Assembly (NCBI GenBank): GCA_964645005.1
Contig: CAZXYS010000031.1
Span: 1-49,915 of the forward strand
DNA: 49,915 nt
Origin: CAZXYS01 sp964645005
Lineage (GTDB): Bacteria; Bacteroidota; Ignavibacteria; Kapaibacteriales; UBA2268
Direction of reading: 5' to 3'
Shown: positions 8,528 to 16,386 of the stretch, one piece after another
How positions within the stretch are numbered: position 1 is the first letter of the stretch
Layout of the letters: each line of letters starts with the position of its first letter
The notes under the pieces: model-generated
Database searches by the model: none
Told to the model about the DNA's origin: nothing
The model's input: the letters and a program-made list of their open reading frames with translations, nothing else
Made by a program: the position numbers and the translations under genes

Positions 8528-9714
8528 GCAATACGGCAGATTTCGCAATGGATTACGCACAGAAGCAAATTCCCGGCTTGATTATGAAGCTGGGGCTGGC
8601 GCTGTTTGTTGTCGGCGCTTTGCTGTGTGCTCTCGCATTTGGCGTGGATTCGGCAAGGGCTTCCTTCAATTTGATTATATCTTTCATGTTTGTATTCAGT
8701 ATCGGTGTGGGATCTCTCTTTCTCGTAGCGCTGGAATACCTTGTTGGCGCGGTCTGGAGTGTCCCAATGCGGCGAATAAGCGAATTTCTTGCTATACTTT
8801 TATTCGTAACACCTATTCTCGCAGTCCCTGTTCTATTGAATCTGCATGAAGTATTTCACTGGACTCATCCCGAAGCGGTCGCCACAGACGAACTGCTTCA
8901 GCACAAAAAGCCATACCTGAATACGAACTTTTTCGTGCTTCGTTATGCTGGAATATTAGTTATAATGGCTCTGTTTTATTTCGCTTTGATAGGCAATTCG
9001 AAGAAGCAGGATAAGGACAAAGATCAAAAGCATACCAAAAATAATACAAGATACGGCGCTATATTCATGCCGTTTTTTGCGGTATGCGTAACGGTTCTTG
9101 CAATTGATTGGATGATGAGCCTCGAACCGCACTGGTTCTCGACTATTTTCGGCGTATATTACTTCTCTGGGACTGTACTGGCGGCACTGTCGGCTCTGAC
9201 TCTTATAGTAGTTATTTTATACGAAAATAATTATCTGCCTTGGGCTACACGAGATCATCTCTATAGTCTGGGCGCATTGCTTTTCGCATTTATAAATTTC
9301 TGGGCATATATTGCTTTCAGCCAGTATATGCTAATCTGGTACGCCAATCTGCCCGAAGAGACGTTCTGGTTTATGCAGCGCGGGCAGGGCTCGTGGCTGT
9401 GGGTATCGCTGGGGCTGATTGTGATCCACTTTGTGATCCCCTACGCAGCGCTGGTATCGCAGTCGTCGAAGTCGAGCCCGAAGATGCTGAAGACAATGTC
9501 CATCTGGATACTTTTCGCACACCTGTACGATCTGTACTGGCTTATCATGCCTACGTACTCGCAGAGCAGCGCCATCTTCGGCTGGATAGAAATCGTATTT
9601 ATATTGATGACTGCGGGGCTGCTGATTTTCATTTTCTCGGCTGCCGCAAGGAATAAGAACCTTATTCCTATTGGCGACCCAAAATTGAAGAGGGGACTGG
9701 AGTTCCATTTGTAA
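8524..9714 (+). CDS. actF: Alternative complex III subunit ActF (NrfD-like)
   Basis: A 396-residue polytopic membrane protein, the second NrfD-type subunit, which supports proton translocation or quinone binding in alternative complex III. The start overlaps the actDE stop as ATGA and has a strong GAGGAGG ribosome site. About ten hydrophobic helices can be counted, including LIMKLGLALFVVGALLCALA near the N-terminus and a conserved-looking PHWFSTIFGVYYFSG in the middle. It ends the complex III genes; a palindromic repeat separates it from the oxidase genes. Confidence 0.9.
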   Translation: MSNTADFAMDYAQKQIPGLIMKLGLALFVVGALLCALAFGVDSARASFNLIISFMFVFSIGVGSLFLVALEYLVGAVWSVPMRRISEFLAILLFVTPILAVPVLLNLHEVFHWTHPEAVATDELLQHKKPYLNTNFFVLRYAGILVIMALFYFALIGNSKKQDKDKDQKHTKNNTRYGAIFMPFFAVCVTVLAIDWMMSLEPHWFSTIFGVYYFSGTVLAALSALTLIVVILYENNYLPWATRDHLYSLGALLFAFINFWAYIAFSQYMLIWYANLPEETFWFMQRGQGSWLWVSLGLIVIHFVIPYAALVSQSSKSSPKMLKTMSIWILFAHLYDLYWLIMPTYSQSSAIFGWIEIVFILMTAGLLIFIFSAAARNKNLIPIGDPKLKRGLEFHL

Positions 9715-9812
9715 ACCACCCCTTAATCCCCTCCTTGTGAAGGAGGGGAAAGAGGAAAAGTAGGAAATGGATTTTCCACTCCTTGCTAAGGAGGGGGAAT
9801 AAAAGGGGGGTA
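9712..9812. repeat. Palindromic GC-rich repeat element (two hairpins)
   Basis: Immediately after actF lies a compact element of two hairpins. The first, at 9728-9748, has a perfect 9-bp stem CCCCTCCTT/AAGGAGGGG with loop GTG. The second, near 9777-9798, is CTCCTTGCTAAGGAG followed by GGGGG. The outer edges (ACCACCCCTTAATCCCC and the reverse-complement-like GGGGGAATAAAAGGGGGGT) are also inverted, so the whole unit is palindromic like a MITE or REP element. It may also damp read-through between actF and the cytochrome gene. Its copy number is unknown. Confidence 0.6.
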
Positions 9813-9964
9813 AAAAAGAACTGAAAATTTGATTGAGCCTTATAACTACAATATTTAAGGCGTCTAAAATCAGACTCAATAATTCGTATTAAATTTCGTA
9901 TTTACGTTTCACAAAACAATTATTTAGTTTAAGTAAACATTGTTTTAATTTCGGACCAGGGCTC

Positions 9965-10909
9965 ATGAATAATAATAAGAAAAAAATAGAAACCGAAATT
10001 GACTTTAAAAATGTTATCAAGAATCCGCTGAGATGGTTCGGGCTGATTTATGTGCTGATATTTATAGTAATATTTATAGGCGGCAACTACTGGATCGACA
10101 ATCTCAGCACTATCGCCAAAAGCAAAGTGCCGCCGATAATAGAAAAGTCCTGGCCTACCGAACTCGAGCAAAAACCCGGTCAAAAGCAGGAAGGCGTTGA
10201 CGTACAAAAAGTCAGCCAGGCTAACGACGAGATGATTTCCCGCGGAAAAGAACTGTACGATCAGAATTGCGCATCATGTCACGGTGAAACCGGTAAAGGT
10301 GACGGTCCCGCAGGCGCTGCGCTGGATCCGCCGCCGCGGAATTTCCTCAATGAAGACGGCTGGGTAAATGGCAGAAGAATCTTCGACATGTATAAGACCA
10401 TCGAAGAAGGCATTATTGAGAATGGAATGGCAGCCTACGCATATATGCCCGTGAAAGACAAATTTGCAATGATACATTATATAAGGACTTTCGCCGGTCA
10501 TTATCCCAAACCAACGGAAGATGAACTGGCGCAGCTCGATTTGGAATATAATCTGTCGGAAGGAACAAATATACCGCCGCAGATACCGATTTCACGCGCT
10601 ATAAATATTCTCGATGAAGAGAATCTCGGCGATAAAGCAAGTACTGAAGTAATGCTGGTCTATATGAAAGAAGATAAAGATGAAAAAGGATATAAATTAT
10701 TCGACAAATATACTAAAGACAAGTCCCGCAGCCTGATGACTCTGTACAAGACAAACATCTGGCGCGATAATCTGAACAATTTTATTAATATAATTTCTTC
10801 GACTATAACTGTGAACGGTTTTAAAACCGAAATCATGAATCTGAAAGATGAAGAATGGAAAACGCTTCAGTCTTATCTTTCGCAATATTTTAAAGATGTT
10901 CAAACATAA
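9965..10909 (+). CDS. Membrane-anchored monoheme cytochrome c of the oxidase operon
   Basis: A 314-residue protein with one N-terminal helix at residues ~23-42 and a class I cytochrome c domain with CASCH at 102-106; Met in NGMAAYAYMP is the likely sixth ligand. The C-terminal ~130 residues are polar, have no motif I recognise, and extend beyond a normal cytochrome c fold. It lies between alternative complex III and the Sco/caa3 genes, so the simplest role is an electron carrier from the complex III hemes to the CuA or cytochrome domain of the oxidase. The ribosome site is weak (CAGGG, 5 bases before ATG). Confidence 0.85.
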   Translation: MNNNKKKIETEIDFKNVIKNPLRWFGLIYVLIFIVIFIGGNYWIDNLSTIAKSKVPPIIEKSWPTELEQKPGQKQEGVDVQKVSQANDEMISRGKELYDQNCASCHGETGKGDGPAGAALDPPPRNFLNEDGWVNGRRIFDMYKTIEEGIIENGMAAYAYMPVKDKFAMIHYIRTFAGHYPKPTEDELAQLDLEYNLSEGTNIPPQIPISRAINILDEENLGDKASTEVMLVYMKEDKDEKGYKLFDKYTKDKSRSLMTLYKTNIWRDNLNNFINIISSTITVNGFKTEIMNLKDEEWKTLQSYLSQYFKDVQT

Positions 10910-10912
10910 CAA

Positions 10913-11737
10913 GTGATAATTATGATAGTAAGATTATTATCAATAATGTTGATCTCACTATTCCTGCTGGGTGCTGTTGACGTGCAGGCTCAGGATGAAG
11001 AGCAGCAGCAGGATAATTCGACGAATGTCGGCTGGGATCAGAAGCTCGGCGAAACGGTGCCGATGGATCTGGAATTCACCAATTCCGATGGCAAGAATAT
11101 GAATCTCGAAGAAATAATAGATATGCCGACAATACTGGCACTGGTCTATTATGACTGCCCCGGCATTTGTAATCCGACGATTATGGAAGCAGCTCGTGTT
11201 GTGGATGTCGTCGATCTCAAACCGGGCAAGGATTTCCAGGTGCTGACGGTTTCCTTCGATCATACGGAAGGAACTGACTTTGCCAAGAAATGGAAGAAAG
11301 AACACATGTCCGGCATGAATAGAGATATCAGCGATGACGACTGGTACTTCATGGTTGGCGACAGCGCAAATGTAAATAAACTCGCCAGTTCAGTCGGTTT
11401 CAATTTCAAGCCGGACGGCAAGGGCGATTTTGTCCATCCGAGCGGAATTATGGTGCTCGACCAGAACGGAAGGATAGCGCGCTATCTGCTCGGAACGGAA
11501 TACCTGAAATTCGATTTGAAAATGTCCGTGATAGAAGCGAGCAAGGGCAGATCAATTCCCACTCAGAGCAAGGTATTGCAGTTCTGCTTCGCTTACGATC
11601 CCGAAGGACAGAGCTATGTCTTTAATTTTACGAAAGTTTTCGGAACTTTGATATTTGCAGCGCTTGCTGTATTCTTCCTCGTGTTAGTCCTTAAAGGAAA
11701 AGGTAAAAAAAGAAGAAATGAGAGGCAATCGGCATGA
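10913..11737 (+). CDS. SCO1/SenC-family copper chaperone
   Basis: A thioredoxin-fold Sco protein that delivers copper to the CuA site of cytochrome oxidase. It has an N-terminal signal (IMLISLFLLGAV...VQAQ), the Cu-binding CPGIC pair at residues ~82-86 and the third ligand His in FVHPSG at ~175 (numbered from GTG 10913; ATG 10922 is an alternative start). A C-terminal helix (TLIFAALAVFFLVLVL) with a Lys/Arg-rich end anchors it in the membrane. It overlaps ctaD by ATGA, which ties it to assembly of the oxidase encoded next. Confidence 0.93.
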   Translation: MIIMIVRLLSIMLISLFLLGAVDVQAQDEEQQQDNSTNVGWDQKLGETVPMDLEFTNSDGKNMNLEEIIDMPTILALVYYDCPGICNPTIMEAARVVDVVDLKPGKDFQVLTVSFDHTEGTDFAKKWKKEHMSGMNRDISDDDWYFMVGDSANVNKLASSVGFNFKPDGKGDFVHPSGIMVLDQNGRIARYLLGTEYLKFDLKMSVIEASKGRSIPTQSKVLQFCFAYDPEGQSYVFNFTKVFGTLIFAALAVFFLVLVLKGKGKKRRNERQSA

Positions 11738-13389
11738 CATCCGAAGCAATAGCACATGAACATCCCGACTATTTAAATTATAAAGGCAAATACAAGGGAT
11801 TCTTCGGCTGGATATTTTCAACCGACCATAAACGCATAGGAATACTGTATCTTATATCGATTTTAATTTTCTTTATAGCCGGCGTATCACTTGGATTCCT
11901 GATGAGACTGGAAATGCTCTCGCAGGGCAAGACCATCGTCGATGCGCAGACATATAACGCCTTCTTCACGCTGCACGGGATAATAATGGTATTTCTCGTT
12001 ATTATTCCGAGCATACCGGCGGCATTCGGCAACTTCTTCCTTCCGCTGCAATTAGGCGCGAGGGATGTTGCCTTCCCGCGGTTGAATCTGCTGTCGTGGT
12101 GGTTTTATGTTGTGGGCGCGATATTCGTATTGTTGTCGCTGCTGCTTTCCGGGGCGCCGATTGATACAGGCTGGACGTTCTACATTCCTTACAGTATTTC
12201 GACGCATACAAAAGTTATCCTGCCGCTGGTGGCGGCATTTGTTCTCGGCTTTTCATCAATTTTGACAGGTATAAACTTTATCACTACCGTTCACAGACTT
12301 AGAGCGCCGGGAATGGACTTTTTCAAGATGCCGCTGTTCGTCTGGGCATTATACGCAACGGCATGGATACAGGTGCTGGCGACGCCGGTCATCGGTATAA
12401 CTATTATAATGGTAATCATCGAAAAAACTTTCAGCATAGGATTGTTCAATCCGGCTTACGGCGGGGATCCGCTGTTATTTCAGCATTTATTCTGGATATA
12501 TTCGCACCCGGCGGTATATATAATGATATTGCCGGCGATGGGTGTAGTCTCTGAGATTATACCGACATTCGCCAAGAGAACTATCTTTGGTTACAAGGCA
12601 ATAGCCTTCTCGAGTCTGGCGATAGCTTTCGTCGGCTATCTGGTATGGGGACACCACATGTTCACAAGCGGTATTAGCGATACCTCGCGCTGGATATTCT
12701 CGCTGCTGACATTCCTGGTGGCTATTCCCAGCGGGGTGAAAGTGTTCAACTGGGTTGCGACCATGTATAAGGGGTCTATCACGCCCGGGGTGCCGCTGCT
12801 ATTTGTAATGCTATTTATATTCCTGTTCTCGATAGGCGGCTTGACAGGGCTTGTTCTTGGTTCACTGTCAACGGACGTGCACCTTCATGATACGTACTTT
12901 GTTCCCGGACACTTCCATTATGTGATGTTCGGCGGCACGATGATGATATTCTTCGCGGCAATCCATTACTGGTTCCCGAAGATGTTCGGCAAGATGTATA
13001 ATGAAAAAGCCTCGAAATGGTCTATTGGTATTATGTTCGTAGGCTTTAACATGCTTTATTTCCCGATGTACATTCTCGGTTATATGGGAATGCCCAGAAG
13101 ATATTACGACTATCTTCCGGAATTCGCCGACCTGCACATTGCAGCGACTGTCGGCTCGTGGGTGTTGATAGCCGGTATGATTGTCATGGCAGCGAACCTG
13201 TTTATCTCTCTCGCAAAAGGCAAGAAAGCAGAGAGAAATCCATGGGGCGGCATAACGCTCGAATGGAAAGTACCTTCGCCGCCGCCGCATGAGAATTTCG
13301 AGAAAATACCCGTGGTAACTCACGGCGCTTATGATTACGAATATTACGAAGAAGAGGAGGAAAAAGTTGAGTCAGGACATTCCATCTGA
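11734..13389 (+). CDS. ctaD: caa3 cytochrome c oxidase subunit I (A2 type)
   Basis: The catalytic heme-copper subunit, 551 residues. The CuB ligands are His258 in YSHPAVY plus His307/His308 in GHHMF. Hemes are bound through HDTYFVPGHFHY, with His393 and His395. The usual Glu of HPEVY is Ala, and the preceding IYSHP matches the YS motif of type A2 oxidases such as Rhodothermus caa3, in which Tyr/Ser replace the D-channel Glu. Tyr262 would be the His-crosslinked tyrosine, and PSGVKVF carries the K-channel Lys. Twelve or more helices are evident. It is translationally coupled to the Sco gene and overlaps ctaE by 23 bases. Confidence 0.96.
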   Translation: MTSEAIAHEHPDYLNYKGKYKGFFGWIFSTDHKRIGILYLISILIFFIAGVSLGFLMRLEMLSQGKTIVDAQTYNAFFTLHGIIMVFLVIIPSIPAAFGNFFLPLQLGARDVAFPRLNLLSWWFYVVGAIFVLLSLLLSGAPIDTGWTFYIPYSISTHTKVILPLVAAFVLGFSSILTGINFITTVHRLRAPGMDFFKMPLFVWALYATAWIQVLATPVIGITIIMVIIEKTFSIGLFNPAYGGDPLLFQHLFWIYSHPAVYIMILPAMGVVSEIIPTFAKRTIFGYKAIAFSSLAIAFVGYLVWGHHMFTSGISDTSRWIFSLLTFLVAIPSGVKVFNWVATMYKGSITPGVPLLFVMLFIFLFSIGGLTGLVLGSLSTDVHLHDTYFVPGHFHYVMFGGTMMIFFAAIHYWFPKMFGKMYNEKASKWSIGIMFVGFNMLYFPMYILGYMGMPRRYYDYLPEFADLHIAATVGSWVLIAGMIVMAANLFISLAKGKKAERNPWGGITLEWKVPSPPPHENFEKIPVVTHGAYDYEYYEEEEEKVESGHSI

Positions 13390-14035
13390 AGCAACTGCAA
13401 TGCCTGAGGAACAGGCGCCCGAAACTCACGAAGAGAGCCACGAAGAGCATCGCGATGATATAGGCTCTAAAATGGGAATGTGGCTGTTCCTTTTTACTGA
13501 AGTACTGCTTTTCGGCGGGCTTTTCATTGCTTATATGATTTACAGGATACAGTTCACCGAGCATTTCCACATTGCTGCGAAAGAGCTGGATATTGGCATC
13601 GGCACGATCAATACGATGGTGCTGTTGACCAGCAGTTTGACAATGGCTCTGTCGATTGCTGCATTGCAAAGAAACAAACGCTGGCTAAGCCTGACTTTTC
13701 TGTTCACTACTATAGCTTTTGCCCTTCTCTTTATGGTAAATAAATTCTTTGAATGGTCGGCGAAGTTCCATCATGGAATTTACCCCGGCTCGGAAGAACT
13801 CGCCAACAAACCGAACGGCGAGATCATCTTTTACGGCTTGTATTATTCGATGACGGGACTTCACGCGCTTCACGTTATTGTGGGCGTTGTCCTGCTGACC
13901 TTTATGGTAGTCTTTGTTCTAAGAAGGTCTGTCAATCAGGAAAATTATATAAAACTGGAAAATTCGGGATTATACTGGCACCTTGTCGATTTGATCTGGA
14001 TTTTCCTATTCCCATTGTTTTATTTGTTACATTAA
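13367..14035 (+). CDS. ctaE: Cytochrome c oxidase subunit III
   Basis: A COX3-family membrane subunit. I chose TTG at 13367 because GAGGAGG lies five bases upstream and the resulting 222-residue protein begins SQDIPSEAT; the in-frame ATG at 13331 lies inside ctaD and would add a Lys/Arg-rich tail with no ribosome site. A His/Glu-rich N-terminal segment (EESHEEHRDD) precedes five helices. Family features include GMWLFLFTEVLLFGGLF, TGLHALHVIVG and the terminal LYWHLVDLIWIFLFPLFYL. The rare TTG start and the 23-base overlap suggest coupling to ctaD translation. Confidence 0.92.
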   Translation: MSQDIPSEATAMPEEQAPETHEESHEEHRDDIGSKMGMWLFLFTEVLLFGGLFIAYMIYRIQFTEHFHIAAKELDIGIGTINTMVLLTSSLTMALSIAALQRNKRWLSLTFLFTTIAFALLFMVNKFFEWSAKFHHGIYPGSEELANKPNGEIIFYGLYYSMTGLHALHVIVGVVLLTFMVVFVLRRSVNQENYIKLENSGLYWHLVDLIWIFLFPLFYLLH

Positions 14036-14044
14036 GGGCGGAAC

Positions 14045-14338
14045 ATGGCAGAATACGATAAATCGCATGCTCATTTGATCGGATACGGAACTTATGTTCT
14101 GGTATGGCTGACGCTGCTGGCGCTGACGATTCTAACTGTCGCCGTGGCGGGCATCGACATTGGCGAATATACTTTGTTCGTGGCGATGTTGATAGCGTCG
14201 ATCAAATCGAGCCTCGTGATAAACATTTTTATGCATATTAAATTCGACGAGCCGATCTTCAAGGTTTTTCTGGCTTTGACGGGAATGGTACTTGTAGTTG
14301 TATTTGCGTTAATGGCATTTGACATATTATACAGATAG
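14045..14338 (+). CDS. ctaF: Cytochrome c oxidase subunit IV (small, prokaryotic type)
   Basis: A 97-residue protein with three hydrophobic helices (YVLVWLTLLALTILTVAVA, TLFVAMLIASIKSSLVI, VFLALTGMVLVVVFALMAF) and the FMHIKFDEP loop typical of the small bacterial subunit IV family. GGGCGGAAC just before the ATG is a plausible ribosome site. Its place between subunits III and II supports the call. Confidence 0.88.
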   Translation: MAEYDKSHAHLIGYGTYVLVWLTLLALTILTVAVAGIDIGEYTLFVAMLIASIKSSLVINIFMHIKFDEPIFKVFLALTGMVLVVVFALMAFDILYR

Positions 14339-14348
14339 GGATTCATTG

Positions 14349-15326
14349 ATGAGCTGGTTAATATTTTTACAAGGGGCTTCAACTTATGCTGAGAACGTCG
14401 ATTCCACGATGCTTTTCATTGTAGTCATTTCTGTGATATTGCTTCTCGGCATAACTGCAGCGATGATATATTTTGTAATAAGATATAATAAGAAAAGACA
14501 TCCCAAAGCAAAGCAGATCCACGGCAACATCTGGCTTGAGATATTCTGGATTGGTGTGCCGACCATACTTGTGCTTTTCATGTTCTGGTATGGTTTCGAA
14601 GGCTTTTACACGCTGAGAACAAAAGCGGAGAGTTCCATGACTGTAGATGTCACCGGCGCTCAGTGGGAATGGCGCTTCGATTATGAAAATGGCAAGAAAA
14701 CCGACACGCTCTACATTCCGGTAGATAAGACTACGAGACTGGAAATGAAGTCCGTTGATGTGAATCATAGTTTTTATATTCCGGCTTTTCGGCTTAAGGA
14801 AGATGTTCTACCCGGACGTACGACTTATATGATACTCGAGCCCCGGAAAACAGGCGCTTATGATATTGCCTGCGCTGAATACTGCGGTGTGGATCACTCA
14901 TTTATGTACACAAATCTTGTGGTGCTGCCGCAGGATGACTTCAATGACTGGTACGGTGGGAAAAAAGGCGCCGATAAAATGGCTGCCGCAGAGAAAACAC
15001 CTGCCGAGCTTGCCGGCATGGACATGAGCATACTCAAGGAAAAAGCGTGTATGACCTGCCACAGCCTTGATGGCTCGAAAATGGTGGGACCATCCTTCAA
15101 GACTCTGGAAAAAGGGGAAGTTACGGTATTGGTTGACGGCGAAGAAAAGACAATCAAAATTGACGAAGACTATCTTAGAAAATCGATAAAAGAGCCTAAT
15201 GCTCATATAGTCAAGGGCTTTAAGAAAAATACTATGCCTGTACCGCCGAAAATGACGGAAGAGGAATTCGAGAAAATTGTTGAAATACTTAAGGCTTATA
15301 TTCCAAAAGAAGACGATAAATCATAG
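14349..15326 (+). CDS. ctaC: Cytochrome c oxidase subunit II with fused cytochrome c (caa3)
   Basis: The start is ATG 14349, giving 325 residues. Two N-terminal helices (ML FIVVISVILLLGITAAMI region and IWLEIFWIGVPTILVLFMF) precede a cupredoxin domain. The CuA ligands are visible: His140 in VNHSF and Cys175, Cys179, His183 and Met186 in CAEYCGVDHSFM. A flexible linker (MAAAEKTPAELAG) leads to a cytochrome c domain with CMTCH at 234-238 and a Met ligand in NTMPVPPKM. This makes the enzyme caa3-type, accepting electrons directly from c hemes. Unusually for such operons, subunit II is the last structural subunit rather than the first. Confidence 0.94.
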   Translation: MSWLIFLQGASTYAENVDSTMLFIVVISVILLLGITAAMIYFVIRYNKKRHPKAKQIHGNIWLEIFWIGVPTILVLFMFWYGFEGFYTLRTKAESSMTVDVTGAQWEWRFDYENGKKTDTLYIPVDKTTRLEMKSVDVNHSFYIPAFRLKEDVLPGRTTYMILEPRKTGAYDIACAEYCGVDHSFMYTNLVVLPQDDFNDWYGGKKGADKMAAAEKTPAELAGMDMSILKEKACMTCHSLDGSKMVGPSFKTLEKGEVTVLVDGEEKTIKIDEDYLRKSIKEPNAHIVKGFKKNTMPVPPKMTEEEFEKIVEILKAYIPKEDDKS

Positions 15327-15329
15327 AGA

Positions 15330-16193
15330 GTGAAAAAAGCTTTATACATATTGTTAGAACTCGGAAAGGTAAGGATAACCTTCTTCGTGACTATTTCCGC
15401 GTCGGCAGGTTATATTCTTGCGACCGGCGAACTGAGCGCGGCGATGATTCTGCCGGTGTTAGGCGTATTCTTTCTTTCATGGGGATCGGCGGCGTTGAAT
15501 CAGTACCAGGAACGCCAGCCTGATTCAATCATGAGCAGAACAATGAACCGCCCGCTGCCGAAACACTATATCTCGCCGGAAACGGGATTGACTTTGGCGG
15601 TGAGTTCGGCGGCGATCGGCGCTTTCATGCTGATTTTAATGGCAAATATGACGGCATTCCTGCTGGGCTTATTGGCTCTGTTCTGGTACAATGCCGTTTA
15701 TACGCCGCTGAAGAAAGTAACGGCGCTTGCTGTATTCCCCGGGGCTTTGATCGGCGCTATACCGCCTGCTATCGGCTGGGTCAGCGGCGGCGGAAGTATA
15801 GCTGCGCCGCAGGTTTTGGCGCTCTCATTGTTCTTTTTCATCTGGCAGATTCCGCATTTCTGGCTGCTGGTCCTGATTTATGAAGATGACTACCGCCAGG
15901 CGGATTTCCCGGTGCTGACGGATATTTTTGACCGCTGGCAGTTGACCCGGCTCACTTATATCTGGATTATCGCTCTAGCAGTAAGTTGTTTGCTTATTCC
16001 GCTGTTTGGCAGGGATAGCAGCATATTTATCGATCTGCTGCTGATTGCCTCAGGCGTTGTGTTGATCTGGCGATCCAGACATTTACTCAGGCAGTATTAC
16101 AATATCAAGACATTCAAACTGGCATTCATGCAGGTAAATCTGTATGTCCTGACAGTCATATTATTTCTCTCGGCGGGGAAACTAATTTTTTAA
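15330..16193 (+). CDS. ctaB: Heme O synthase-like UbiA prenyltransferase
   Basis: A 287-residue UbiA-family membrane enzyme that would farnesylate protoheme to heme O for the adjacent oxidase. Signatures are NQYQERQPDSIMSRTMNRPL (first Asp-rich motif), NAVYTPLKKVTALAVFPGAL, the Trp-Gln WQIPHFW and DDYRQADFPVL. In the first motif the usual N-x2-x-D-x3-D pattern is partly replaced: Glu and Gln stand at the first two acidic positions and only the last Asp remains, so it may be a lineage variant. The GTG start shares its surrounding 20 bases with the actA start. No heme A synthase gene (ctaA) is in the window. Confidence 0.85.
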   Translation: MKKALYILLELGKVRITFFVTISASAGYILATGELSAAMILPVLGVFFLSWGSAALNQYQERQPDSIMSRTMNRPLPKHYISPETGLTLAVSSAAIGAFMLILMANMTAFLLGLLALFWYNAVYTPLKKVTALAVFPGALIGAIPPAIGWVSGGGSIAAPQVLALSLFFFIWQIPHFWLLVLIYEDDYRQADFPVLTDIFDRWQLTRLTYIWIIALAVSCLLIPLFGRDSSIFIDLLLIASGVVLIWRSRHLLRQYYNIKTFKLAFMQVNLYVLTVILFLSAGKLIF

Positions 16194-16260
16194 TTTAATG
16201 AATATAAATTGATAAACCTGGATTATTCATTAAATAAGTCCATATTTTGCAGTCACTTTT

Positions 16261-16332
16261 AACAGCAAACTTTAGATTGCTGTTAGTTCGTTGTTTTTAA
16301 AACCTGTTGCAAAGCGCTAAAGCACTTTGTTG
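16261..16332 (+). repeat. Twin-hairpin REP-like repeat, copy 1
   Basis: Two palindromes separated by a ~25-base spacer: AACAGCAAACTTTAGATTGCTGTT, then CAAAGCGCTAAAGCACTTTG followed by TTGC. The same paired arrangement occurs at 20672-20744 (same orientation) and 45677-45752 (opposite orientation). It sits in the gap between ctaB and the next gene and has no coding potential. Confidence 0.75.
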
Positions 16333-16386
16333 CTAAAGTTTACAACATTATTTAAATTTCAAATGAATTATTTGGGATAAAGAGCT

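Noticed and set aside
9331..9879. 182-codon minus-strand frame crossing the end of actF and the palindromic repeat
   Set aside because: Half is a shadow of actF and half is low-complexity translation of the repeat.
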